Shown piece by piece: positions 31,088 to 41,668 of a stretch of 64,000 nucleotides of DNA. This stretch comes from Gemmatimonadales bacterium (GTDB lineage: Bacteria > Krumholzibacteriota > Krumholzibacteriia > LZORAL124-64-63). Location of the stretch: contig JAHOYV010000070.1 in assembly GCA_019038745.1 (NCBI GenBank), positions 104,785-168,784 of the forward strand, given 5' to 3'. The notes under the pieces are model-generated. The model was not told where the DNA came from and searched no databases. It was given only the letters and a program-made list of their open reading frames with translations. A program made the translations under genes and the position numbers. How positions within the stretch are numbered: the stretch's first letter is position 1; every line of letters starts with the position of its first letter.

Positions 31088-33061
31088 ATGGCCTTATGTC
31101 TCCTAACGCTGATGAACGCGGTAACCTTGGCCGCCGATGATGCTCCTGAGCCTCCCCGCCATGATCGTGGCTATGACGTTCTACGTTACGAACTGAATCT
31201 GCGCCTGGATCCGGAAGCAAAGTATGTCACTGGTTCGGTGGGAATCCGACTGAGTGCCGTGAACCAGGCCCTTGAACGGGTCCTGCTGGACCTGGTCCAG
31301 GAAATGACCTGCACGCGTTGCGCCCTGCAAGGTGAGGATTTGATCTTCACCCACCATGGCGACAGCCTGCTGATCACCCTGCCTTCTGTTCTCCCGGCCG
31401 GAGAAACTCTGACCCTGGACGTAAACTGGGAAGGCAAACCCAAACGCCATGGGGAATTATACGCCGGATTAATGTTTCGGACCCACGACGCCGGCACCAT
31501 CGAGGATAACAGCGACGACGTACCGATCATCGCCACCGTGAGCCAGCCGTGGTCCGCCCACTCCTGGTGGCCCTGCAAGGACAACCCCACCGACAAGGCC
31601 CTGGTAGGATTGAGTATAACGGTCCCGGATGCCCTGCGAACGGTGGCCAACGGTGTATTGATGTCGGACTCGCCGGCCGAACCTGGTTGGCAAAGGACCC
31701 ACTGGGAAGAAACCTACCCCATCGCCACTTACCTTGTGGCCCTGGCCGTCAGCAACTACGAAACCTGGACTGAAGACTGTTTCGTCACCAATGCGGATCC
31801 ACCCGACCGGCCCGTACTTTTGGAGTTCCATTTTCTGCCCATGGACAGGGCAGAGGCGGAGTACGATCTGGCCCACACCTGCCAGATGATGGAATTCATG
31901 ACTAATCTGGCGGGTCCCTATCCATTCGTCGGTGAGAAGTACGCCCAGGTGGAAACCACTTTAGCCGTCGCGATGGAGAACCAAACCATGACCGGCCTGC
32001 CGCGATACATGATCCGGGGGGACCGCCACTTCGAAACCATCGTGCTGCACGAACTGGCTCATCATTGGTACGGCAACAGTCTCACACCGGCCGCTTGGGC
32101 GGACATCTGGCTCAACGAGGGGTTCGCCCGATATTGTGAGGCCCTGTGGGTTGAGGAAATGCAGGGCCGTACCGCCTACGATGAATTCATGCGGGAGTGT
32201 GGCCCCGAACGACACGAGACTCTTTTCGTGGGCGAGGGAACGCTGGCTGATCCTGACCCTATCCTGCCCAACTTTCTGGTCTACGACAAGGGAGCCTGGG
32301 TGCTGCATATGTTGCGGTTGATGATCGGCGATGCCGCTTTCTTCGAATTCATGCGTGAGTATGCCACTGATCCTGAATTGGTACTCGGCAGCGTTACAAC
32401 GGCGGACATGATTGCGGTGGCCGAACAATGTGGCGGCCGAGACTTGGGAGGGTTTTTTGGACCTTGGCTGGAAACGGACCAATTGCCGGAAGTAACGGCC
32501 ACTCCCCGGGTCATCGAAAACGGTTCCAGCCAAGGGCAGGTTGAGGTCAGGTTGCGGCAGGAACAAGAGGTTGTGTTCGAGATGCCGGTGCCCGTTGCGG
32601 TCCATTTCCAGGACGAGCTTCGCATTTACACGGCCCGGCTCACTCAGAGGGAGCAGGTCTTCACTTTCACGGTACCAGGGGCCGTGGATTCGGTAACGAT
32701 AGATCCCGAAGGAATGGCGCTTCTTCGTTCAGCCATTATCCCCGAGCCTACTCTGGCCGTCACCGGACCGATACCCAATCCCGTGGGGCCGGAGGGGGGA
32801 CGATTCGAAATTTTTCTGACTCAGCAGGCAGAAGTAGTGGCCAGAACATTTGATGCCAGGGGTCGTCTGTTGCTGGTCCAACCGCTGGGCCTGTTGGCTG
32901 CCACGGGGCGCCACGGCGACCCCCTGACCACACCTCACACAATGGAATGGCTGTCGAACTCAAGGGCGGGAGAAACGCCATTACCTGCTTCGGGGGTATA
33001 CTGGATCGAGTTTCGAGCCGGGGAATTTAGGATTGTGAAAAAGGCTGTTTTGCTCAAGTAG
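31088..33061 (+). CDS. Secreted M1 family aminopeptidase with C-terminal FlgD-Ig/T9SS-type-A-like sorting domain
   Basis: Signal MALCLLTLMNAVTLAADD; VAMENQTMTG, VLHELAHHWYGNSLTPAAWADIWLNEGFARY; C-terminus TGPIPNPVGPEGGRFEIFL...ARTFDARGRLL...LPASGVYWIEFRAGEFRIVKKAVLLK. Confidence 0.9.
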   Translation: MALCLLTLMNAVTLAADDAPEPPRHDRGYDVLRYELNLRLDPEAKYVTGSVGIRLSAVNQALERVLLDLVQEMTCTRCALQGEDLIFTHHGDSLLITLPSVLPAGETLTLDVNWEGKPKRHGELYAGLMFRTHDAGTIEDNSDDVPIIATVSQPWSAHSWWPCKDNPTDKALVGLSITVPDALRTVANGVLMSDSPAEPGWQRTHWEETYPIATYLVALAVSNYETWTEDCFVTNADPPDRPVLLEFHFLPMDRAEAEYDLAHTCQMMEFMTNLAGPYPFVGEKYAQVETTLAVAMENQTMTGLPRYMIRGDRHFETIVLHELAHHWYGNSLTPAAWADIWLNEGFARYCEALWVEEMQGRTAYDEFMRECGPERHETLFVGEGTLADPDPILPNFLVYDKGAWVLHMLRLMIGDAAFFEFMREYATDPELVLGSVTTADMIAVAEQCGGRDLGGFFGPWLETDQLPEVTATPRVIENGSSQGQVEVRLRQEQEVVFEMPVPVAVHFQDELRIYTARLTQREQVFTFTVPGAVDSVTIDPEGMALLRSAIIPEPTLAVTGPIPNPVGPEGGRFEIFLTQQAEVVARTFDARGRLLLVQPLGLLAATGRHGDPLTTPHTMEWLSNSRAGETPLPASGVYWIEFRAGEFRIVKKAVLLK

Positions 33062-33190
33062 TCCCATCGCACCCTGGTCCAAGGGTATCAGGATATCACT
33101 TTGCTAATATTTCTTTTTGCACCTGAACACAAACGCCTGGAATCGCTGCGCCTTCCCCCGGGGGAAGCCCCGGAGAAAGAATCCACTCCC

Positions 33191-35548
33191 TCAATCCACT
33201 CCAAACAACGAGGCAAACCGGGGATTGATGTGCTTGCGGCCGGAATTCTGAAAATCAACCGTGACCATCAGGTCGTCGCCCGAACCTTCGACCCTCACCA
33301 CCACACCCGGACCGAATTTTCCGTGGGATACGGTCTGACCCTGGTAGTAGGGCATATCCTGGTTGATTTCGTTGTCCCAGACATTGGGGCCGCCCGCGGT
33401 CTCGCCGGAAGCGCTGCCGGGCCGGTCAACCACCTTTCGAACCGACGGGCCGGCACGCCGGGAGGAAGAACCCCACTCGTCCGGTAAAACACCACGCGCG
33501 GGCTTGCCACTGTACCCGGCACTCCCATTCATCCGCCTCCCCTGCGCGGCCAGACTTCGATTGGCTTGGGAAGCACCAAACAAGCTCCTTGCCACCCCCG
33601 TGACCTGCGGCCTGTCCAAATGCCTACGTTCAATCAAACCGTCCGGAACTTCCCGCAGAAAACGGGAAGGCAGGCTGTCCTGCCAGGTGCCAAAGCGGCG
33701 CCGTCGTGCCGCGTGCAACAGATAAACCCGCTTCTGGGCTCGGGTCAAAGCCACATAAAACAGGCGGCGCTCTTCCTCTAGGGAAGCCTCGTCGTCCCGG
33801 CTGTTTACGTGGGGCAGGATCTCATCCTCGCAGCCTGAGACCACAACCACCGGAAACTCCAGACCCTTGGCTGTATGAATAGTCATCAGACGCACGTTTC
33901 CCTCTTCGTCTCGGATCGTATCGGGATCCGAGATCAGAGCCACCTGTTCCAGGAATTGGGCCAGTGTGCCACCGCCGGAGGACTCGTGGAAACTACCGGC
34001 GGCGTTGATCAGTTCGGCAACGTTCTCACTGCGCCCGCCAGCTACCGCTGGATCATCGGTTTCAAGAAACTTCTCGTAACCGATATCCTGGACCACTCTC
34101 TGCACCAGTTCGTGCACGGGCAGTCCCTCAGATGCGCGCATTCGCCAGCGTGCCGCCTGTTCAAAGAATTCGCGCACTCGTTTACAGGCGGCAGGAGCAA
34201 TCTCGCTCTCAAGCAGGCCGTCCTGTGCTGCCGCTTCGCCCAAGGTCAGTTCCCGGGCATGGGCCAGACCGATCAAACGATCAACGGTGGTCTTGCCGAT
34301 CTTCCTTTTCGGAACATTGATTACTCGCTGGATGGCGACCGCGTCGGCAGGATTGGAAACCAGCTTCAGGTAGGCCATTACGTCACGAACTTCACGTCGG
34401 TCGTAAAAGTGGGTACTGCCGACTATCTGGTAAGGTATGTGGGCCCGGCGCAGGGCGTCTTCCAGGGCCCGGCTCTGAGCATTGGTGCGGTACAGAACCG
34501 TTAAGTCCGCACGGCTCAGGCCTGCCTCCATTTCGGCGCGAACGATATCCACCAGCCGGGCAGCCTCATCCTCGTCATCAAAAAACTCCTCCTCGGTCAG
34601 GCGATCCCCATCACCATCCTCGGTCCACAGGTTCTTGCCCTTGCGCTGTTTGTTGTTGGCGATAACCTCGTTGGCCGCCCTCAGAATGTTACCGGTGCTG
34701 CGGTAGTTCTGCTCCAGCCGGTAAGTCAAGGCGCCGGGAAAAAACTCATCGAACTTCAGCATGTTCTCGATGCGGGCCCCACGCCAGGAGTAGATCGACT
34801 GGTCGTCGTCACCGACGACGAAGAGGTTGCTGTGCCAACTGGAGAGCAGCTTGACCATTATCATCTGCAGGGGATTCGTGTCCTGGAATTCATCAACCAA
34901 TACGTGTCGAAAACCCTGGGAGTATTTGGCGCGAACTTCCTCATCCTGTTCCAGCAGGTGCACGGTACGAAGAATAAGATCGTCGAAATCGAGGGCGTTG
35001 CTTCTCTTCAAGGCAGCCGCATACCCCTCGTATAGTTCCGCGTATTTCTTTTCAATGAAGGAGTTGGCCTGTTGCTTCGCGGTCTCGGGAGACAAATCTT
35101 CATTCTTCCAGCGGCTGATCGCAGCCAGGGTTCCCGAGGGTGTAAACTGTTTGGGATCGACGTTCAGATCAGCCATCACCTGTTTGAGCAAGCGCTTGCC
35201 GTCGTCGGTATCGTAGATCGAAAAACCCGGGTCCACACCTATTGAGATCCCGTCGGCACGCAGTATTTTCAAGCCCGTGGCATGAAAGGTCCCGATCCAG
35301 AAAGGCGCCCGTCCCTGGCCCACTGCCTTGCCCACCCGTTCCCGCATCTCGCCGGCGGCACGGTTGGTGAAGGTGAAGGCCAGAATTTCCCCTGCACGAA
35401 CACCCTTTTCCTCCAGAAGCCAGGTGATCCTGGTGGTCAGAACACGGGTCTTACCGCTACCTGCTCCGGCCACGACCAACACCGGACCGTCAGGACAGGT
35501 CACAGCTTGTCGTTGCACATCGTTCAACTTGTTGAGTGTCTCGTCCAC
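33191..35548 (-). CDS. ATP-dependent DNA helicase, UvrD/PcrA family
   Basis: LNDVQRQAVTCPDGPVLVVAGAGSGKTRVLTTRI; VGDDDQSIYSWRGA; LMTIHTAKGLEFPVVVVSGCEDEILPH; RRLFYVALTRAQKRVYL. Confidence 0.97.
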   Translation of the reverse strand: MDETLNKLNDVQRQAVTCPDGPVLVVAGAGSGKTRVLTTRITWLLEEKGVRAGEILAFTFTNRAAGEMRERVGKAVGQGRAPFWIGTFHATGLKILRADGISIGVDPGFSIYDTDDGKRLLKQVMADLNVDPKQFTPSGTLAAISRWKNEDLSPETAKQQANSFIEKKYAELYEGYAAALKRSNALDFDDLILRTVHLLEQDEEVRAKYSQGFRHVLVDEFQDTNPLQMIMVKLLSSWHSNLFVVGDDDQSIYSWRGARIENMLKFDEFFPGALTYRLEQNYRSTGNILRAANEVIANNKQRKGKNLWTEDGDGDRLTEEEFFDDEDEAARLVDIVRAEMEAGLSRADLTVLYRTNAQSRALEDALRRAHIPYQIVGSTHFYDRREVRDVMAYLKLVSNPADAVAIQRVINVPKRKIGKTTVDRLIGLAHARELTLGEAAAQDGLLESEIAPAACKRVREFFEQAARWRMRASEGLPVHELVQRVVQDIGYEKFLETDDPAVAGGRSENVAELINAAGSFHESSGGGTLAQFLEQVALISDPDTIRDEEGNVRLMTIHTAKGLEFPVVVVSGCEDEILPHVNSRDDEASLEEERRLFYVALTRAQKRVYLLHAARRRRFGTWQDSLPSRFLREVPDGLIERRHLDRPQVTGVARSLFGASQANRSLAAQGRRMNGSAGYSGKPARGVLPDEWGSSSRRAGPSVRKVVDRPGSASGETAGGPNVWDNEINQDMPYYQGQTVSHGKFGPGVVVRVEGSGDDLMVTVDFQNSGRKHINPRFASLFGVD

Positions 35549-35592
35549 CGTTGCTCCATCTTGGCTGTCGGGTTACATACTCCGGGTCGGAA

Positions 35593-38500
35593 TCAATATT
35601 CGAAGCGGTATTTCAAATCCAGATTGTAGGTCTCCCTGCCCTGGCTCTCGTCGATGCGTCGGCGAATCTCAGACTGCAGTAGAAGGTGGCGGTTGAATTG
35701 GTACTCGACCACGATGTCGTGGTCATCCCGCCTTACGCCCGCAGCCACCTTCAGATAAAGGCTTGGGCCGATGTACTTGCCGAAACCGAACAATACGGGA
35801 TCAAATCCACTTTCTCCCGTCTCCCACTGACGTCTGATCTGTTCAATCTCAAAGGTGTCGAATACGGACAACTTGGGAGCTATTTCCCTTTCCAGCAGGT
35901 TGAACCCGGCAGTGATCGAGGAAGCCCCCAGTTGCGCCACATCGCCTCCAGTCACATCCGGGTATGGATCCAGTCCCAGCAACATTCGCTGAATCGCCTC
36001 GCGGGAATATCCCTGGTCCGAGGAGAATGAAACTTCAGGCTTGGCCAACGTGCCTCCCACATGAACCGAAATGTTCTCGATAACGCTGCTGTTTTCCAGG
36101 AAGCGACTCTGTAAACGGTGCTTGGTTACGGCATCCACGTCGATCCGGGGGTCGAAACCAACTTCCCGGCTGAAATCCAACAACCCGCGCTCTACGTTGA
36201 AAGTGTTGTTGAATACGATCAGGCGGCCGGCGTTCACGTCCAGGGAGCCACGCAGGTAAAGACCCTCGAGGTCGCGTATCAGATCCAGATCCCCGCCCAT
36301 AAAAAGTTCTAATTCTCGATTCAGAATTCGCGCAGTGCGCGGATCAGCGTGCAACTTCAGATCGGCCAGCCAGTCGGGGGCCACCGTGGCCTGCAAGGGG
36401 TCGGTCGCACCCGGCTTCTCGGTAAAATCTCCCGTGTACCGCCCCTTGATCACTTCCAGAGTACCACTGAATTTGGGCACCAGGAGACTGTCTGGCCCCA
36501 CGTAAACACTGCTGATCCTTGCTCCTGGGCCACTGACCAGGACCCGCAAATCCGGCACCGAGGCAACCAGAAAGCGGTCAAGATCCAGCTGTACATCGAA
36601 ACCCTTCAACAGGAGGCCTTGAAAAGTGAGGGTGCCGTGCCCCTGCAAAGTGCCCTTAAGACCCTCATTGCCCTTAATATCATTGATCTGCAGCTTATCG
36701 CCCTCGAAAAAACCGGTGGCCGAAATCCCTTCGTACACTTCCTCCATATCCCGCAGAACAAAACCCACATCTTCAAGGAACACCTGACCCTGGTAAAGCG
36801 GGTGGTCCAGAGGCCCGGAAATCACCACATCACCCCAGCCGGTACCGCTGGTTTGAACAAAGGCGTTGGTGGCTCGGGAGAGGGGTTCCAGATTCGACTC
36901 GGACGGCACCGAAAGTTGCATGTAGAAGGGGCCATCCAGGGGCGCAACCGGCACGTGAAGGAAATCAAGTTCCAGGGGCAGCTCAATGCGGCCGGTCAGA
37001 TCCAGATCGTCCTTCCGGCCGCAAAGATCACCCAAAACCAGTGAGGAACGATCAGCCCAAACCTGGCCTTCCAACTGGTCCAGATGCAGCCAGTGGATGT
37101 TGAAGGGGGCGCTGTTCAGGGCCCCGCTTATCAAGGGGTCGTCCGTGGAACCAGTCAGCTGCAGATTTCCGTTGAAAGACCCTGCCAGTCGGTCCAAAGC
37201 CGGCAAGGCAAACTGTTCCATAAACTTCCAGTCACCATCGAACACCTGCAGATTCGCATCCAACTCGGCGCCCGGCCAGAAATCCTTGAACCCCACTCCC
37301 TGGTGCGTAATGGAGCCTCGGCCCCGAACCCGACCGAAATTCGTCAACAGATCCAGGTCCTCGAATTCCAAGGTGCCTTGACTGAAACTGGCTGCCAGGT
37401 GCAGCGAGTCGATATTTGCCAACGAGAAGGGAGCATCCATCAGATCACCGGTAAGAACAACCACCGGATTTTCCGGGTCACCACCGATCAGCACATCGGC
37501 TGTAAGACGTCCACTGAGGGGCTCCGAATTGAACACAAAGGGATCCAACAGACCCAGGTCGAACCCACGCATCTTGAGATTGCCTCGTACTTTTTGACCC
37601 TTCTCGTAAAACCCGCTGGCCGTAAGAGTGCCCTGGTTCGAGGCGATTTGCAGGTCAGGCATGGAAAACTTTCCCGGCCCGATACTGAAAGTGGAGGGTT
37701 CGGCCATGGCCCAGCGCGTTCCCTCCAGCGAAACGGTAAACCGGTCGAAGCCGAATTGTTGAACCGAATCGCCAAAATCGACGCGAAAGGCCAAAGCAGA
37801 AGTGGTATCCCCCAAAATCGACCGGAAGGAATCCACCTCCGCAAACCGGGAACTGGCCCGTCCATTCACCCTGAATTCTCCCAGGCCGACTCCTCCGAGG
37901 GCCAATCCACCCCCTTCGATTGTTGCCGTTACCAGCGGCTCCTCCAGGACGTCGTCAATGGTCACGACCCCCTCAGCGGTAGTGAAGGCGCCGTTGGCAA
38001 TGGTGAAATCATACACGTTGACCAACCCGGAGAAGGTCAAATCATCCAACGGCCCGGCCAATTCCCCCCAAGCACTGGCCCACCCTGAAAATGGTGGCAG
38101 ATTCCACTGTGCAGGCAGCGTGGCCAAATCCAGGGCCTGAGTCATCAACTGCCCTCGAAAGACCTGGTCCCGGTCCGTGTCCCCCGTAAGAACAGCGTGC
38201 AAATCCCCATGCGTCAAATCGATGCGGTTGAAAACAAGGGAATCGGCAAAGGCCACCACGTCCACCGTGCAGGAATCGAAAGGCAGAACATCGATGAAGC
38301 CATCGTGTAGAGCTCCGGAAACCCGCGTCCACAGCGGCTGCATGGTGTGTTCGATCTTCAGGCGGCCGTAGCCATCGGTGCGGGGAAGATCTGCCACATC
38401 GGGAACCAAATCCTTGGCCAGGTCCACGTCTCGGACATCCCCTTCCAAAACGAACGACAGCTCTTGTTCATTGGGAACATGGAAAACCCCGCCCCCCTCG

Positions 38501-39471
38501 AACCAGGCCTCGTTGATCCATCCTGACACGCCACTGACAATCACCTTATCGTCGGCGATCACAGCCTGGCCGACAAGATCCCGCATTTCGTAACCCTCTA
38601 GTTCACCGTTGAACAAGCCCGAATAGAGTACCGAATCACCCGAAGCGAAGAAGGTGGCCTGCAGATCACCCCGGGCGTTGAACCCGATTGTCATATCGAT
38701 GAGGTTTTCCGTCTGGGCGATGCTTACGTCCTGGCAATCGACTGCAATATCGAGCAAACCATCCCATTGACGAAATCCACCCACCTCGACAGGTCGTCCA
38801 TTCAAAAACCCGTAGGCCCGGGGGATGGAAATCTCCCGGTAGTCGATAATCACATCACCGCGAATTTCGGTTATTAGGCTCTGATGCGTATCCCAGGCAA
38901 GGTCACAACCGTGCAGTTGGAGATGGATCTGGCTGCCTGAATGAAAGCGTCCCCTCCAGTCCACGTGAGAGAATCGTTCAATCAGACGACCGTCCGACCC
39001 GCTTAATTCCACGAAGGCCTGGGTGATCTCCAGATTGTCAATGGCCAAGGGAGCAAATCCCTGCCCTTGATCAGAGCTGGAATTCGCCTCGCTAGGGTCT
39101 CCTTTTCCCTTGCCGATGCGAGAGTAGACCTCGGGCCGGTTGATGATGACCCGTTGAAGTCTGGGGGTATCACTGAGGATTTCCCTCAGGGAAAAATCCA
39201 CGATTACAGTGTCGGCCGAGACCAGGGTCATGCCGTCCTCGAGGCCGGGCAGATTCAGCGACACCCCGTACAGATCAACTCCCTCAAAGACACGGAAGTG
39301 GAAATCCTGAAGCCGGAAGGATCCTCCCATTCCATGCATGAGTTGCCGGTTGATCAGATTGGATGCGAACGGCGCCACCAGCCGAGGATGGGTGCCCAAC
39401 CAGGCCATTGCACCCAGTATCGTCATCCAAGCGATAAAAAACGGCAACCGTGTCGATCGAATACGACGCAT
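35593..39471 (-). CDS. tamB: TamB-like (DUF490) translocation/assembly module protein
   Basis: Very long beta-rich protein with N-terminal TM; C-terminus GLYLRGSLDVNAGRLIVFNNTFNVERGLLDFSREVGFDPRIDVDA...EYQFNRHLLLQSEIRRRIDESQGRETYNLDLKYRFEY; TGATG stop/start coupling to the upstream TamA/BamA-like gene. Confidence 0.88.
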   Translation of the reverse strand: MRRIRSTRLPFFIAWMTILGAMAWLGTHPRLVAPFASNLINRQLMHGMGGSFRLQDFHFRVFEGVDLYGVSLNLPGLEDGMTLVSADTVIVDFSLREILSDTPRLQRVIINRPEVYSRIGKGKGDPSEANSSSDQGQGFAPLAIDNLEITQAFVELSGSDGRLIERFSHVDWRGRFHSGSQIHLQLHGCDLAWDTHQSLITEIRGDVIIDYREISIPRAYGFLNGRPVEVGGFRQWDGLLDIAVDCQDVSIAQTENLIDMTIGFNARGDLQATFFASGDSVLYSGLFNGELEGYEMRDLVGQAVIADDKVIVSGVSGWINEAWFEGGGVFHVPNEQELSFVLEGDVRDVDLAKDLVPDVADLPRTDGYGRLKIEHTMQPLWTRVSGALHDGFIDVLPFDSCTVDVVAFADSLVFNRIDLTHGDLHAVLTGDTDRDQVFRGQLMTQALDLATLPAQWNLPPFSGWASAWGELAGPLDDLTFSGLVNVYDFTIANGAFTTAEGVVTIDDVLEEPLVTATIEGGGLALGGVGLGEFRVNGRASSRFAEVDSFRSILGDTTSALAFRVDFGDSVQQFGFDRFTVSLEGTRWAMAEPSTFSIGPGKFSMPDLQIASNQGTLTASGFYEKGQKVRGNLKMRGFDLGLLDPFVFNSEPLSGRLTADVLIGGDPENPVVVLTGDLMDAPFSLANIDSLHLAASFSQGTLEFEDLDLLTNFGRVRGRGSITHQGVGFKDFWPGAELDANLQVFDGDWKFMEQFALPALDRLAGSFNGNLQLTGSTDDPLISGALNSAPFNIHWLHLDQLEGQVWADRSSLVLGDLCGRKDDLDLTGRIELPLELDFLHVPVAPLDGPFYMQLSVPSESNLEPLSRATNAFVQTSGTGWGDVVISGPLDHPLYQGQVFLEDVGFVLRDMEEVYEGISATGFFEGDKLQINDIKGNEGLKGTLQGHGTLTFQGLLLKGFDVQLDLDRFLVASVPDLRVLVSGPGARISSVYVGPDSLLVPKFSGTLEVIKGRYTGDFTEKPGATDPLQATVAPDWLADLKLHADPRTARILNRELELFMGGDLDLIRDLEGLYLRGSLDVNAGRLIVFNNTFNVERGLLDFSREVGFDPRIDVDAVTKHRLQSRFLENSSVIENISVHVGGTLAKPEVSFSSDQGYSREAIQRMLLGLDPYPDVTGGDVAQLGASSITAGFNLLEREIAPKLSVFDTFEIEQIRRQWETGESGFDPVLFGFGKYIGPSLYLKVAAGVRRDDHDIVVEYQFNRHLLLQSEIRRRIDESQGRETYNLDLKYRFEY

Positions 39472-41585
39472 CAGAACGGGTATCCCAGGCTGAAATGCCA
39501 CACCATCTTCGAGTCACTGACGTCCTTGACCTCATCCTTGTAACGGGCCCTTTTGAGAGGGAAACCCACATCCACCCGTACCGGACCGATGGGGGTATCC
39601 AGACGCAGGCCGGTCCCGTAACTATATCGAAAATCCCAGATCTTGGTCGAGGCCGGATCGTTTGGATCACCAGGCTCGGAATGGAGGCGGAAACCCCGCA
39701 TCCGAACATCCTCGACCCTTTCCCACACGTTCCCACCCTCAAAGAACAGAACGCTGCCCAGGTTCCAGCGGCTCAACCAGGGTAAGGGAAAACGCCACTC
39801 CATGTTGGTCAGCAATAGATAATTACCACCCCGGGCCGGCTCGTCCGGAAGCAGAACATCCGAGGTATAGTTCAAGTAATCCAGCTCGTCCTGATTGGTT
39901 ACCTGGGGTCCCAGACTGTTGTGATCGTAACCGCGCACAGTGCTTCCGCCGCCGGCAAAGAAACGATCATCATAAGGGATTCCGTCGGCACCCTGATCCG
40001 CCGACTGACCATAAGGCCAGGCACCACCCATCAACAAACGCATTGCCAAAACACCACCCAGTGGAAAGCGATGGTAATTTTGCCAAGATGCCGAACTCTT
40101 GAAGAAACTGTAATCGCCCCCGGCCGGCCCGCCCGTAAGCTGCATCGTGCCCACAGTGTACATTCCAGAGCTGGGCCTGAAAATATCGTTGCGGTGGTCG
40201 ACATAAACCGCCCAGGTCAGGGAGTGTGTCTGGGTCAGGGAAACTCCTGTCTCGTCAAACCTTTCCTGGATTTCCTCTTCGGCCATTGAGTGCAGGACCG
40301 GATCGGTGACCTTGATCCCCAGAAAAACATTGTTTGTCACCCGCCGGCTGGCTTTCCAGGTCGTCCCCATGTTGAGTCCGTGAATCTGAAGGTTGAGGCC
40401 GGATTCGCCCCGGGTTTCCCTCTTCAGAAACGCTTCCACATCGAAGCTGTACCGGCTGTCGTTAAGCCGTGGATCCACGAAAGTTACCGCTGTCTGATAA
40501 TTGACCTGCCCATTGGAGAAGTCGACCGGTTCCCCCATGACATCTTCAACATTCCAGGATCCACGCCCTCGAACCTGAAGGCGGCGTCCGGATCCCCGCA
40601 GGTTGCGATGGCTCCAGGCCAGCAGAATCCGCGCCCTCTCGCGACTGCCCACTCCAAAACCCAGTTCATAGTAGGCTGGCTTTCGCTCAACCACCCTCAC
40701 CTCCAGACCCACTTTGCCGCCCAGGGTATCGATGTCTACAGGGATAATGGACACGTCCCGAAACAGGGAGGTCAACAGCAGGCGATGACGAGAATCTTCC
40801 AGATGATTCCAATATAGCGGTTGGCCGGTCCGGATCACCAATTCCCGAGTCAGAAGATTGTCACGAGTCAGAATGTTTCCCGCCAAGCGGATATCCTTGA
40901 CGGTATACAATCTGCCCGAATCAATCCGATAGAGCACTTCGGCGGAAAACCCTTCCATGTCGCCACCAGAGACCAGGGTCATTTCCGGCACCACCTTGGC
41001 CAGCATGTGAGCCCGGTTCTGCAGCATTCTCATTATGGCAAAAATATCTCCCCCAAAAGCGTTCAAATCCATCGGGGCTGGCTGCCCTTCCACGAGTTGG
41101 AGAATGGATCGAATCTCCTGTTCCAACTCATTGTCGATTCCGGAGAACGCAACCTTGCTGATCAAAGTGCGGGGGCCTTCTACAATGGAGATGTGCAGTA
41201 CATCCCCCTTGTCCAGTTGGTTGACGACCGAATCCAAAGAAACGGCAACCTGATGAAACCCACGGTTGCGGTGATAATTGCTCAGGAGATTGAGTTGGGT
41301 CTCGACCAGGCGGGGTTTGTAGCGGGGAACCTCAAACAATCTTTTCCAGGAAGGCTCGCGGATCTGGAGCACGCTTTTGAGCACATCGTCGGAGAAGGTT
41401 TTGTTACCATTCAGTTGGATCTGGTGCAGACGCTGATCATCCATACCGAAATCCAGCTCATCGTCCGCCACCACAGAGCCTGCGGCAAAGGTCAGGCAGA
41501 CAGCCACTACAAAACAAGCCAACAGGATGAATGTTCGGTGGGGAAATTGGTGACAAGGCAACATCTGCAGTGTTATCCCTTGCAT
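39471..41585 (-). CDS. BamA/TamA (Omp85) family outer membrane protein
   Basis: POTRA-like repeats (IHQIQLNGNKTFSDDVLK-type), C-terminal barrel ending ...PIGPVRVDVGFPLKRARYKDEVKDVSDSKMVWHFSLGYPF. Confidence 0.92.
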   Translation of the reverse strand: MQGITLQMLPCHQFPHRTFILLACFVVAVCLTFAAGSVVADDELDFGMDDQRLHQIQLNGNKTFSDDVLKSVLQIREPSWKRLFEVPRYKPRLVETQLNLLSNYHRNRGFHQVAVSLDSVVNQLDKGDVLHISIVEGPRTLISKVAFSGIDNELEQEIRSILQLVEGQPAPMDLNAFGGDIFAIMRMLQNRAHMLAKVVPEMTLVSGGDMEGFSAEVLYRIDSGRLYTVKDIRLAGNILTRDNLLTRELVIRTGQPLYWNHLEDSRHRLLLTSLFRDVSIIPVDIDTLGGKVGLEVRVVERKPAYYELGFGVGSRERARILLAWSHRNLRGSGRRLQVRGRGSWNVEDVMGEPVDFSNGQVNYQTAVTFVDPRLNDSRYSFDVEAFLKRETRGESGLNLQIHGLNMGTTWKASRRVTNNVFLGIKVTDPVLHSMAEEEIQERFDETGVSLTQTHSLTWAVYVDHRNDIFRPSSGMYTVGTMQLTGGPAGGDYSFFKSSASWQNYHRFPLGGVLAMRLLMGGAWPYGQSADQGADGIPYDDRFFAGGGSTVRGYDHNSLGPQVTNQDELDYLNYTSDVLLPDEPARGGNYLLLTNMEWRFPLPWLSRWNLGSVLFFEGGNVWERVEDVRMRGFRLHSEPGDPNDPASTKIWDFRYSYGTGLRLDTPIGPVRVDVGFPLKRARYKDEVKDVSDSKMVWHFSLGYPF

Positions 41586-41668
41586 GACCCGACTGGCCAG
41601 GATTGCTGGATCTTTGTGGGAGCCATTAATCTTGGCCAAAAGCCTGTGTTCTCGACCTGGAGTTAACC

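Noticed and set aside
37084-38088. 334 aa plus-strand ORF inside tamB
   Set aside because: Antisense shadow of a long tamB frame with Gln/Arg-rich non-family translation.
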